Below are positions 46,722-54,312 of a stretch of DNA of 64,000 bases, piece by piece (position 1 is the first letter of the stretch; each line of letters opens with the position of its first letter). The stretch is from Arachnia rubra (lineage in GTDB: Bacteria > Actinomycetota > Actinomycetes > Propionibacteriales > Propionibacteriaceae). Location: NCBI RefSeq assembly GCF_019973735.1, contig NZ_AP024463.1, positions 2,542,001 through 2,606,000 of the forward strand. The letters run 5' to 3'. The notes beneath the pieces were generated by a model that worked only from the letters and a program-made list of their open reading frames with translations, was not told the origin of the DNA and did no database searches. Both the position numbers and the translations under genes were made by a program.

Positions 46722-47135
46722 GTGAATGACGACGTTTTGCGCCTCACGGACTCCCTCGGCCTGACCCCTCACCCGGAGGGCGGATGGTTCCGGCGGACGT
46801 GGACGGCACCTGTCCGGGTGGACACCCCGAATGGGGAACGCGCCACAGCATCGGCGATCCTCTTCCTGCTCGGTGAGGACATGGAGGCCGCCTGGCATGT
46901 CGTGAGCTCGGATGAGTTGTGGCTCTGGCATGGGCCCGGGAGCCTGGAGATCCACGACGGCGGGAACGGCCCAGAGCCTGTCGAGGATCCGCAGCCGAGG
47001 ATCATCGACAGCGCAACGGTGCAGCATCTGGTGCCTGCCGGGCGCTGGCAGCGCACCTTCGCCCGTGGCTCTCACTGCCTGGCGACCTGCGTCGTCTCGC
47101 CGGAGTTCACCTATGACGACTGGCAACTGGCCTGA
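46722..47135 (+). CDS. Cupin protein of the DUF985 family
   Basis: This 137-residue protein matches the DUF985 cupin family: HPEGGWFRRTW at the start, AILFLLGED, WHVVSSDELWLWHGPGSLE as the first cupin box, and a second box ending at GSHCLATCVVSPEFTYDDW. Cupins form a beta barrel that often binds a metal; here the conserved His residues are present in the first box. The function is unknown. It is 90 bases after the fusion gene and may be cotranscribed. It ends 171 bp before the ABC transporter gene, in a spacer containing an 8-bp inverted repeat (47197-47204, 47239-47246). Confidence 0.8.
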   Translation: MNDDVLRLTDSLGLTPHPEGGWFRRTWTAPVRVDTPNGERATASAILFLLGEDMEAAWHVVSSDELWLWHGPGSLEIHDGGNGPEPVEDPQPRIIDSATVQHLVPAGRWQRTFARGSHCLATCVVSPEFTYDDWQLA

Positions 47136-47305
47136 AAGCCAAGGCAACCAAGCGAAACGCTATGGACCGTACCCCAAGCGAGGCTAACGAAGCGAGGTGC
47201 CGCATCCAGGGACGACGGACACCGGCGAAATTACGACTTGCGGCACTAGGCTGTGCATGAACTCAGCTGGCCCGTCCCGGGACCTGACCTTTAGGAGCAT
47301 CAGAA

Positions 47306-48163
47306 ATGGCCTTCCTCCTCACCCGTCGTGCTGCGCTCACCGCATTGGCTGGCACCGCCCTGCTCAGCGCCTGCACGATCGCAGACGATGGGAAGAACAC
47401 CTCATCGGCTGGCACTTCCTCCGAAGGCGCACTGAGCACCGTCACCCAGGGCAAGCTGACCATCGCCACCGGTGAACCGGCCTACTCCCCTTGGGTGGAG
47501 GACAACGACCCCGCCTCCGGCAAAGGCTTCGAGGCCGCAGTCGCCTACGCCGTCGCTGGGAAACTGGGCTTTGCAAACTCGGATGTGGTCTGGGTGCGCA
47601 CCACCTTCGATGCTGCTGTCGCGCCTGGCGCCAAGGACTGGGATTTCAACCTGCAGCAGTTCTCCATCACCGAGGAGCGCAAGAACGCCGTCGACTTCTC
47701 CTCGCCCTACTACACCAGCGCCCAGGCCGTGGTGACTCTGAAGAGCTCACCGGTGGCCAGCGCAACCAGTATCGAGGCTCTCAAGGGCGCTCTGCTGGGT
47801 GCGCAGACCGGGACCACAAGCTACAAGACCCTGACGGAAAAGGTGGCGCCGACAACGACCCCTGCTGTCTTCAACAGCTCGCAGGACACGGTCCAGGCGC
47901 TCAAAGGCGGCCAGGTGGATGCGATTGTGGTCGACCTGCCGACAGCGCTGTACCTGGTGGCCACCGAACTGGACAACGGGGTCGCGATCGGCCAGTTCGC
48001 CGACACCACCGGCGGCGACCAGTACGGCCTGGTGCTGCCGAAGGGGTCCGCCCTGACTGCCCCCGTCACCCAGGCTGTTGATGCCCTCCGCGCCGACGGC
48101 ACTCTCGACTCCCTGGTCAAGACCTGGCTGACAGACTCGGTCAACGTCCCCGTCCTGAGCTGA
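47306..48163 (+). CDS. Amino acid ABC transporter substrate-binding lipoprotein
   Basis: This 285-residue protein has a lipobox LLSACTIAD after a short signal, then the solute-binding fold of polar amino acid transporters: KLTIATGEPAYSPWV, GKGFEAAVAYAVAGKLGF, WDFNLQQFSITEERKNAVDFSSPYY. It captures an amino acid or related compound outside the cell and passes it to the permease encoded next. AGGAG lies six bases before the ATG. It is in an operon with permease and ATPase genes (8-base spacing, then a one-base overlap). The cargo is not identifiable. Confidence 0.88.
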   Translation: MAFLLTRRAALTALAGTALLSACTIADDGKNTSSAGTSSEGALSTVTQGKLTIATGEPAYSPWVEDNDPASGKGFEAAVAYAVAGKLGFANSDVVWVRTTFDAAVAPGAKDWDFNLQQFSITEERKNAVDFSSPYYTSAQAVVTLKSSPVASATSIEALKGALLGAQTGTTSYKTLTEKVAPTTTPAVFNSSQDTVQALKGGQVDAIVVDLPTALYLVATELDNGVAIGQFADTTGGDQYGLVLPKGSALTAPVTQAVDALRADGTLDSLVKTWLTDSVNVPVLS

Positions 48164-48171
48164 GCCGGCTG

Positions 48172-49035
48172 ATGAACAGCACAGTCGACGACCTCGAGAA
48201 CATCAGCCAGGTAGAGCTCGGAAGGCGCAGCTACCGCCGGCAGCAGACCATCAGGTCGGTGCTGATCTCAGCGGTCTCCACAGTCGCATTCGCAGTGGTG
48301 ATCTGGCTGATCCTGGAGAACTCCCCTGGCTGGCAGATCACCCGCGAGACGTTCTTCTCGGCACGTTACTTCGTGGAGGCGCTGCCTGCCGTGGCCATGG
48401 GGCTGTGGCTCAATATCCAGATCCTGTTCTTCGCTGTAATCGGCGTCGCGATCCTGGCAGTGATCCTGGCGACGCTCCGGTCGCTGCGGGGCCCGGTGTT
48501 CTTCCCGCTGCGTTTCTTCGCCGCCGCCTACACGGACCTGTTCCGCGGCATGCCGTTCCTCATCGTGCTGTACCTGATCGGTTTCGGTATCCCGGCGCTC
48601 AATCCGGCTACCCGCATCCCGGCGGCGCTGCTCGGCACGGTCGCGCTGATCCTCACCTACTCGTCCTACGTGGCGGAGGTGCTGCGCGCCGGGCTGGAGG
48701 CGGTGCATCCATCGCAGCGATTCGCAGCCCGCTCCCTGGGGCTCAGCCACAGCCAGGCGCTGCGTTACGTGGTCATACCGCAGGCGGTGCGGAAGGTGAC
48801 CCCGGCCCTGATGAACGACTTCATCTCGATGCAGAAGGACGTCGGTCTGATCTCCGTGCTGGGCGCTGTGGATGCGATCCGTGCCGCGCAAATCCAGCAG
48901 GCCAACACGTACAATTTCACCTCCTACGTGGTGGCGGGCCTGCTGTTCGTCGTCTTCAGCTGGCCATTCATCCGGCTCTCGGACTGGTACACAGCGCGGC
49001 TACGTGAACGCGAGCAGACGGGAGGTGCGGTCTGA
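48172..49035 (+). CDS. Amino acid ABC transporter permease
   Basis: This 287-residue membrane protein has the HisM/GltK-type permease domain: VALILTYSSYVAEVLRAGLE, then SLGLSHSQALRYVVIPQAVRK, which contains the EAA loop that docks to the ATPase. About six hydrophobic segments follow a cytoplasmic N terminus. It lies eight bases after the substrate-binding protein and shares its last base with the ATPase gene start. It belongs to the same transporter. Confidence 0.88.
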   Translation: MNSTVDDLENISQVELGRRSYRRQQTIRSVLISAVSTVAFAVVIWLILENSPGWQITRETFFSARYFVEALPAVAMGLWLNIQILFFAVIGVAILAVILATLRSLRGPVFFPLRFFAAAYTDLFRGMPFLIVLYLIGFGIPALNPATRIPAALLGTVALILTYSSYVAEVLRAGLEAVHPSQRFAARSLGLSHSQALRYVVIPQAVRKVTPALMNDFISMQKDVGLISVLGAVDAIRAAQIQQANTYNFTSYVVAGLLFVVFSWPFIRLSDWYTARLREREQTGGAV

Positions 49036-49805
49036 TGGCCAAGCTGCAGCCTGCTAGCCCTGAAAACCACACGGGCCCGGTCCTTGACATGCAGGGGGTG
49101 GTCAAGCGATTCGGCCGCAACGTGGTGCTGCGGGGTCTCGACCTGGCCATCGCCAGCCACGAGGTGGTGGTGCTGCTGGGAGCGTCGGGCTCTGGGAAGT
49201 CGACGCTGCTGCGCACCGCGAACCTCCTGGAGAGAGTCGACGACGGGCAGATTTTCCTCTCCGGGGCAGACATCACCGACCCCCGCATCGACGTCGACGC
49301 CGTGCGCGCCCGGATCGGAGTGGTGTTCCAGCACTACAACCTGTTCCCGCACCTGAGTGTGCTGGACAACATCACCCTGGCAGCGCGGAAGGTGCACGGC
49401 ATCGCCCGCGACGCCGCGGAGACCAGGGGCAAGGAGCTGCTGGAGCGCATCGGCCTGAGCGACAAGGCCGCTGCGTTTCCCGACCGGCTCTCCGGCGGGC
49501 AGCAGCAGCGCGTCGCGATCGTCCGGGCCCTGGCCACCGATCCCGAACTCCTCCTGCTCGACGAGATCACCTCGGCCCTCGACCCGGTGCTGGTGGGCGA
49601 GGTCCTGGATCTGGTGCTGGACCTGAAGTCGACGGGCTCGACCATTCTGATGGCCACCCACGAGATCGGGTTCGCGCGCTCCGCAGCCGACCGGGTCGTC
49701 TTCCTGGAACAGGGACGCATCGTCGAGCAAGGACCTCCGGAGCAGGTGATCGACGACCCACAGGACCCAGCCACCAAGGACTTCCTGGCTCGCGTGCTCC
49801 ACTAG
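49035..49805 (+). CDS. Amino acid ABC transporter ATP-binding protein
   Basis: This 256-residue ATPase has Walker A LLGASGSGKSTLLR (near residue 52), Q-loop VFQHYNLFPHL, signature LSGGQQQRVAI, Walker B LLLLDEITSALDP and the H-loop ATHEIGFARSA. These are the hallmarks of GlnQ/HisP-type importers, so the operon imports a polar amino acid. ATG 49035 overlaps the permease stop by one base. It is the last gene of the unit and converges with a histidine kinase gene 20 bases downstream. Confidence 0.9.
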   Translation: MAKLQPASPENHTGPVLDMQGVVKRFGRNVVLRGLDLAIASHEVVVLLGASGSGKSTLLRTANLLERVDDGQIFLSGADITDPRIDVDAVRARIGVVFQHYNLFPHLSVLDNITLAARKVHGIARDAAETRGKELLERIGLSDKAAAFPDRLSGGQQQRVAIVRALATDPELLLLDEITSALDPVLVGEVLDLVLDLKSTGSTILMATHEIGFARSAADRVVFLEQGRIVEQGPPEQVIDDPQDPATKDFLARVLH

Positions 49806-49824
49806 GGGCTCTCCCCTGCGGCAT

Positions 49825-50694
49825 CTACAGCAGCGGCAGGCGCATCCTGACGGTGGTTCCACGTCCCTCGATGGAGCTGAGCTCACAGGAGCCACCAAGA
49901 CGCCGCAACACGGCAGCCACCATCGGCAGGCCCAGACCGTTGCCGGGAATGTGGCGGACCTCCTTGGAACGGGCCAGCTCGCCCCAGACCTGGTCCACCT
50001 CGGAGGCCGGGATGCCGCGACCCGTGTCCGAGACGTCCACCACCACATGCCCGCGGTCCTCGATTCCCCGCACCTCTAAAGTCGCGCCGGGCGAAGAGTA
50101 CTTCACGGCATTGCTCATCACGTTGTAGAGAGCCAGGAACACCAGGTCGCGGTCGCCGCGCACGGGAGGCAGCGGGCGGGGCGCCCGGGGAAATGCCACC
50201 ACCAGGTCGCGGTCCTGTGGCACCGTGGTCTCGATCGCCTCCGTGGCAACTTCCGTGATGTCCACGGGCTCGTCGGCCACCGGGTAGGAGTCGATCTCGC
50301 TGATCTTGCGGAGCTCGGCGACGAGCGAGGCCAGCCGGTCCACCTGGGCGCGCATCGATTCCGCGAGCGCCACGTCCTGCACCTCGCCGATCCCCATCCG
50401 CAACGCCATGAGGGGATTCTTCAGTTCATGGTCGAGCCTCCCGACGAAGGTGCGGTGCGCTTCCCGGGCCTGCGCCCTGGCGCGCTCCGTGGCCTCCTCG
50501 ACGGCGCGGCGGCCTTTGCCCCGGCGCCACCGCAGCACAACTACCACGCCCAGCACCAGCACCCCCAGCAGCAGCGGCAGCACCCACACCTCGATACCCA
50601 CTTTGAAGATGCGGGTTTCCCCGGCGATCCGCAGGCCAGCAGATGCGATGAGGCCGGCCACGCCGATGGCCCACACCCAGCCCAGCCTCCTCAC
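49825..50694 (-). CDS. Sensor histidine kinase with a minimal sensor
   Basis: This 289-residue kinase has two transmembrane segments in the first 55 residues with almost no extracellular loop, so it probably senses the membrane or a partner protein. The His box is RLDHELKNPLMALR, the N box LYNVMSNAVKYS, the G boxes DTGRGIP and NGLGLPMV. It is the last gene of a unit: DUF3060 lipoprotein, response regulator, kinase. Its start overlaps the regulator stop by four bases. A lipoprotein in the operon may provide the sensing part that the kinase lacks. Confidence 0.87.
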   Translation of the reverse strand: MRRLGWVWAIGVAGLIASAGLRIAGETRIFKVGIEVWVLPLLLGVLVLGVVVVLRWRRGKGRRAVEEATERARAQAREAHRTFVGRLDHELKNPLMALRMGIGEVQDVALAESMRAQVDRLASLVAELRKISEIDSYPVADEPVDITEVATEAIETTVPQDRDLVVAFPRAPRPLPPVRGDRDLVFLALYNVMSNAVKYSSPGATLEVRGIEDRGHVVVDVSDTGRGIPASEVDQVWGELARSKEVRHIPGNGLGLPMVAAVLRRLGGSCELSSIEGRGTTVRMRLPLL

Positions 50695-51386
50695 GCGGCA
50701 CGAACCTCGGGGTGGAACCGGTACCCGACTCCCTGGACGGTGTCGATGACCTCAAGGCCCCGGGCGCCCAGCACCTTGCGCAGTTCCGCGACACGATGGT
50801 CGACGGCCCGGGTGGTGATGGCGAACTCGACGCCCCACACCTGCTCCAGGAGGTGGTCGCGGCCGAAGGTCTCACCGTGATGCACCATCAGATACTCCAG
50901 CAGAGCCAGGGCCTTCGGGGTCAACTGCACGGCCTGCCCGCGGACAGTCGCGGTCTTGGCCAGCCGGTCCAGTTCCAACCCACCGCCGGTTATCCGGGAT
51001 GCGTGGGTGAGGGTTTGTCCCACCTGGCCGCGCCGCAGCACCGCTCGGATGCGGGCCACCAGCTCAGCCGGGTCGAAGGGCTTGTTGAGATAGTCGTCGG
51101 CTCCCTTCTCCAAGGCATCGGCGCGGGTACCGGACTGGCCGACCCCGGTCAGCAGGATCACGGGTGTCCAGTCGCCGCCTCGGCGCAGCCGGGCCAGCAC
51201 CTCCCGTCCGTCGGCGCGAGGCATCAAAACGTCCAGGACGATCAGATCGGGATGCCGTGTGCGGACCAGCTCAAGCGCCTCGACGCCGTCGGCGGCGGTG
51301 AAGGCGACGAACCCCGCCCGCTCCAGGGTGCGGGCGAGGTGGTCGCGGATCATGGGGTCGTCGTCGACGACCAGGACAGCTGTCAT
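50691..51386 (-). CDS. OmpR-family response regulator
   Basis: This 231-residue regulator has a receiver domain (VLVVDDDPMIRDHL; phospho-acceptor Asp in IVLDVLMPRADG near residue 52; conserved K in DDYLNKPFDP) and a C-terminal winged helix (VQLTPKALALLEYLMVH, then VAELRKVLGARGLEVIDTVQG). It is the partner of the kinase encoded next, with a four-base overlap at each end: with the kinase downstream and the DUF3060 lipoprotein upstream. Its targets probably include its own operon. Confidence 0.9.
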   Translation of the reverse strand: MTAVLVVDDDPMIRDHLARTLERAGFVAFTAADGVEALELVRTRHPDLIVLDVLMPRADGREVLARLRRGGDWTPVILLTGVGQSGTRADALEKGADDYLNKPFDPAELVARIRAVLRRGQVGQTLTHASRITGGGLELDRLAKTATVRGQAVQLTPKALALLEYLMVHHGETFGRDHLLEQVWGVEFAITTRAVDHRVAELRKVLGARGLEVIDTVQGVGYRFHPEVRAA

Positions 51387-52009
51387 GCGATGGTGTTGCC
51401 GGTGCCCTTGTCGTCCTTCTTCTTGGCCCCCTGAGATATGACGGTGTTGCCGTTACCAGTCAGCTTCACCGCGTCCAGGTCGTCGGGGACAGTCACGGAG
51501 TTGCCGTTGGCGGAGATCTCCACCTCGTCGAGGTCCTTGCCGGTGACGTTGTTCCCCTCGCCCTCGATGATCAGCTTGTCAGCAGACTCGAAGGTGATGA
51601 CGTTGCCACCGCCCTTGACGGTGATGGTGTCGCAGTGCCCCGTCAAGGTGACCGAGCCATTGCTCCCGGTGATGGTGGACTGGCCGGAGCAGGGCTTGCC
51701 GTCGCTGTCGCTCTTGTCGTCCTTGTCACTCTTATCGTCGCTGTCATCGCTGGAGCTCTTGTCGCTGCTGCTATTGCCGGAACCACCTGCGCCCTCGGTG
51801 GCACCAACGCTGACCCCGCCAGGACCGACGGAGACGCCGGGAGCGTTCACAGATCCCCCGTCCTTGCTGGCATTGCCTCCGGCCTGGGTGGTAGAGACGG
51901 CCTGCGAGTTATCGGCAGACTTGGTCTCAGTGCCGGCAGCGCAGGCGGACAGTCCCAGGGCGGCGACGGCTGCGGCAGCGAGCGCGGTGCGGATCAGGTT
52001 GATTTTCAT
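51383..52009 (-). CDS. DUF3060 lipoprotein in a two-component operon
   Basis: This protein has about 208 residues from ATG 52009. It has a signal with lipobox LGLSACAAG, a low-complexity Ser/Gly/Asp/Lys linker (residues about 45-115), then DUF3060 repeats with G-N-G-N-x-V-T rungs (GHCDTITVKGGGNVITFESA, EISANGNSVTVPD). Such repeats form a beta-helix-like rod. Its TGA overlaps the response regulator ATG, so it is translated together with the two-component system. A paralogue lies just upstream at 52140-52904. Confidence 0.78.
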   Translation of the reverse strand: MKINLIRTALAAAAVAALGLSACAAGTETKSADNSQAVSTTQAGGNASKDGGSVNAPGVSVGPGGVSVGATEGAGGSGNSSSDKSSSDDSDDKSDKDDKSDSDGKPCSGQSTITGSNGSVTLTGHCDTITVKGGGNVITFESADKLIIEGEGNNVTGKDLDEVEISANGNSVTVPDDLDAVKLTGNGNTVISQGAKKKDDKGTGNTIA

Positions 52010-52139
52010 TTTTCTCCACAGGCATGAGTGGGCGGGAGGGAACAGCCATATTGTGCCGGGAAGAGACATTGCCGGATCAACCACCCCACCCGGTTACACC
52101 AGGTAGTGCTGGTAGGGGTGCCGGGATCTTAGGGATCGC

Positions 52140-52904
52140 TCAGGAGACGGTGTTGTTGGACCCCGTGTCCTTGACGTTCTTGACACCACCGCTGGCGGTG
52201 ACCGTGGCGTTGTTACCGGAGATCTCCACCTCGCTGAGCCTGCCGCTGGAGGTGACAGTGGCGTTGCTCCCCGTGATCTCGGCCTGCGAGATATCACCGC
52301 CTGTGATATCGGCGTTATTGCCCTGAACTATGAGCCGGCCCACCGACTCGTAGCTGACGGTGGCGTTGCCGCCCTTGATGGTGATGGAGGCGCAGTGACC
52401 TGAGAACGTGGCCTCGGCATTGTTGTTCGTCACCACCACGTCATCGTCGCCGTCGCAGGTCCTGGAGACCGAGCCTCCGGCCGGTGAGTCCGTAGCAGAC
52501 CCATCGGATGTATCAGATGTGGACGGTGTGTCGGATGCGGACGGTCTCTTGGACACGGAAATCCCATCCGGGCCAACCGAGATGCCGGGCGCTGTGACGC
52601 TACCGTCAGATCCGACGGAGACCCCGGGAGCCGAGATGTTGCCGTCGGATCCCACGCTGACACCGGGAGCGGAAATCCCACCTGGTCCGACGGAAACCCC
52701 TGGAGCCGTAACGCTACCGTCAGACGCGGTGCTCGATGCGGAGGCGGTGCTCGACGCGGCGGGGGAGACGGGCGCCGACTGCGTGCTGCCACCACCCACG
52801 GGCGCATCTTTCGGCGTGGCCTCAAGACCCGCGGAGCAGGCGGCGAACCCGAGGCTGGCGACAGCAGCTGCGGCGAGGGCGGTGCGGACAAGCATGGTCT
52901 TCAT
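52140..52904 (-). CDS. DUF3060 lipoprotein, paralogue with a longer linker
   Basis: This 254-residue paralogue of the gene at 51383 has the same signal pattern (MKTMLVRTALAAAAVASLG, lipobox FAACSAG). The linker contains at least four copies of a 13-residue unit APGVSVG-(P/S)-(G/D)-G-(x)-x, spanning about residues 75-130, and then DUF3060 rungs (NNAEATFSGHCASITIKGG, SNATVTSSG, NNATVTASG). A 130-bp gap separates it from the next gene, so it may be a separate or leading gene of the same unit. GGAG lies eight bases before the ATG. Confidence 0.75.
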   Translation of the reverse strand: MKTMLVRTALAAAAVASLGFAACSAGLEATPKDAPVGGGSTQSAPVSPAASSTASASSTASDGSVTAPGVSVGPGGISAPGVSVGSDGNISAPGVSVGSDGSVTAPGISVGPDGISVSKRPSASDTPSTSDTSDGSATDSPAGGSVSRTCDGDDDVVVTNNNAEATFSGHCASITIKGGNATVSYESVGRLIVQGNNADITGGDISQAEITGSNATVTSSGRLSEVEISGNNATVTASGGVKNVKDTGSNNTVS

Positions 52905-53073
52905 GACTGCTCCTTCAGGAGGTGGTTTGCGTGTGACGCATCAAGCATGTCGGGTTTCAGCGGCACGGACCGCGTTCGTCGCAGGATTGCGACAACCACC
53001 CCGCCGCCGGAACCATCCACTGCCGGATGACAAGGCATATACGTATCCCGCAATCTCCCGTAGGCTCCACTGC

Positions 53074-54123
53074 ATGCATGGCGAATACAAGGTGCCGGAC
53101 GGAAAACTGGTGGCGGTCGACCTGGAGGTCTCCGACGGGCGATTGACCGATGTGGTGGTCTCCGGCGACTTCTTCCTGGAACCAGACGATGCGCTAGATG
53201 ACATCGTGCAGGCGCTGAACGGCCTGCCACACAACTCCTCCGTGGCGGACCTGGCAGCGGCCATCAACACCCGGCTGCCAGAAGGGACACGGATGCTGGG
53301 CTTCTCCCCGGAGGCGGTGGGCATCGCGGTGCGGCGCGCGCTGGGGCACGCCACGAACTGGGACGACCACACCTTCGACGTCATCGGTCCGGTCACTCTC
53401 GACCCACGGCTGCACGTCGCCCTCGACGAGGTGCTGGCGGGCCGCCTGGCGCGCGGGGAGATCGGGCCGTCCCTGCGCATCTGGGACTGGAACCAGCCGC
53501 TGGTCGTGATCGGCTCCTTCCAGAGCTACCGCAACGAGATCGACGAGGAGGGGCGCGAACGTCACGGCATCAACGTGGTGCGCCGCATCACGGGCGGTGG
53601 CGCGATGTTCATGGAGCCCGGCAACTGCGTCACCTATTCCTTGCTGGTGCCGGGGTCGCTGGTGGAAGGCCTGAGCTTTGAACGCAGCTACGAGTTCCTG
53701 GACCAGTGGGTGATGGGCGCGCTCGCGGAGCTGGGGGTCAAGGCCCGCTACGTTCCGCTCAACGACATCGCCTCCGAGAAGGGCAAGATCGCGGGCGCGG
53801 CGCAGCGGCGGCTCACCAGCGGAGTGGTGCTGCACCACGTCACGATGGCCTACGACATCGACGCCGACAAGATGCTCCAAGTGCTGCGCATCGGGCGAGA
53901 GAAACTCTCGGACAAGGGAACGAAATCGGCGAACAAACGTGTCGATCCCCTGCGCTCCCAGACCCAGATGCCCCGGGACGAGATCATCGCGTCCTTCCTG
54001 AAGCACTTCGAGTCGCGCTACTCCACCCGCCGCCGCGACTACACCGACGACGAGCTCTCAGCAGCCGCGGAGCTAGTGGAAAATAAGTTCGCCACGAAGG
54101 AATGGACCAGGCGTATCCCCTAG
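53074..54123 (+). CDS. lplA: Lipoate-protein ligase A family protein
   Basis: The protein has about 349 residues from ATG 53074. The frame extends upstream to 52408 but that part overlaps a lipoprotein gene on the other strand and is not coding. It has a lipoate/biotin ligase domain: DWNQPLVVIGSFQSYRNEID, RRITGGGAMFMEPG (the RR-x-x-GGG site) and NDIASEKGKIAGAAQRR with the catalytic lysine. A 90-residue N-terminal domain precedes it. It attaches lipoate to E2 or H proteins; the E2 at 22379 in this window is a natural target. The symbol is by family; LplA type versus LipM/LipL is not settled. Confidence 0.83.
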   Translation: MHGEYKVPDGKLVAVDLEVSDGRLTDVVVSGDFFLEPDDALDDIVQALNGLPHNSSVADLAAAINTRLPEGTRMLGFSPEAVGIAVRRALGHATNWDDHTFDVIGPVTLDPRLHVALDEVLAGRLARGEIGPSLRIWDWNQPLVVIGSFQSYRNEIDEEGRERHGINVVRRITGGGAMFMEPGNCVTYSLLVPGSLVEGLSFERSYEFLDQWVMGALAELGVKARYVPLNDIASEKGKIAGAAQRRLTSGVVLHHVTMAYDIDADKMLQVLRIGREKLSDKGTKSANKRVDPLRSQTQMPRDEIIASFLKHFESRYSTRRRDYTDDELSAAAELVENKFATKEWTRRIP

Positions 54124-54312
54124 TAGATCCCAGTTTCCGGTTCCGTCACCCAGAGAATCCACATCCAGGCGATTTAAGGACACCCCGTCGGGTTCCGCGA
54201 CACCCCCCACATTCGCAGGAGATCCAATTTTGGAGCATCTGGAACGTAGAGTGTTGGGATCGATGTCCAAACGCGCATCTGGAAGGTTGTCAATCAGGAG
54301 ACCGGAGCGGAC

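Noticed and set aside
52408..53073. Upstream extension of the lipoate ligase frame
   Set aside because: It covers the DUF3060 lipoprotein gene on the other strand and has low-complexity translation; the ligase homology starts after ATG 53074.
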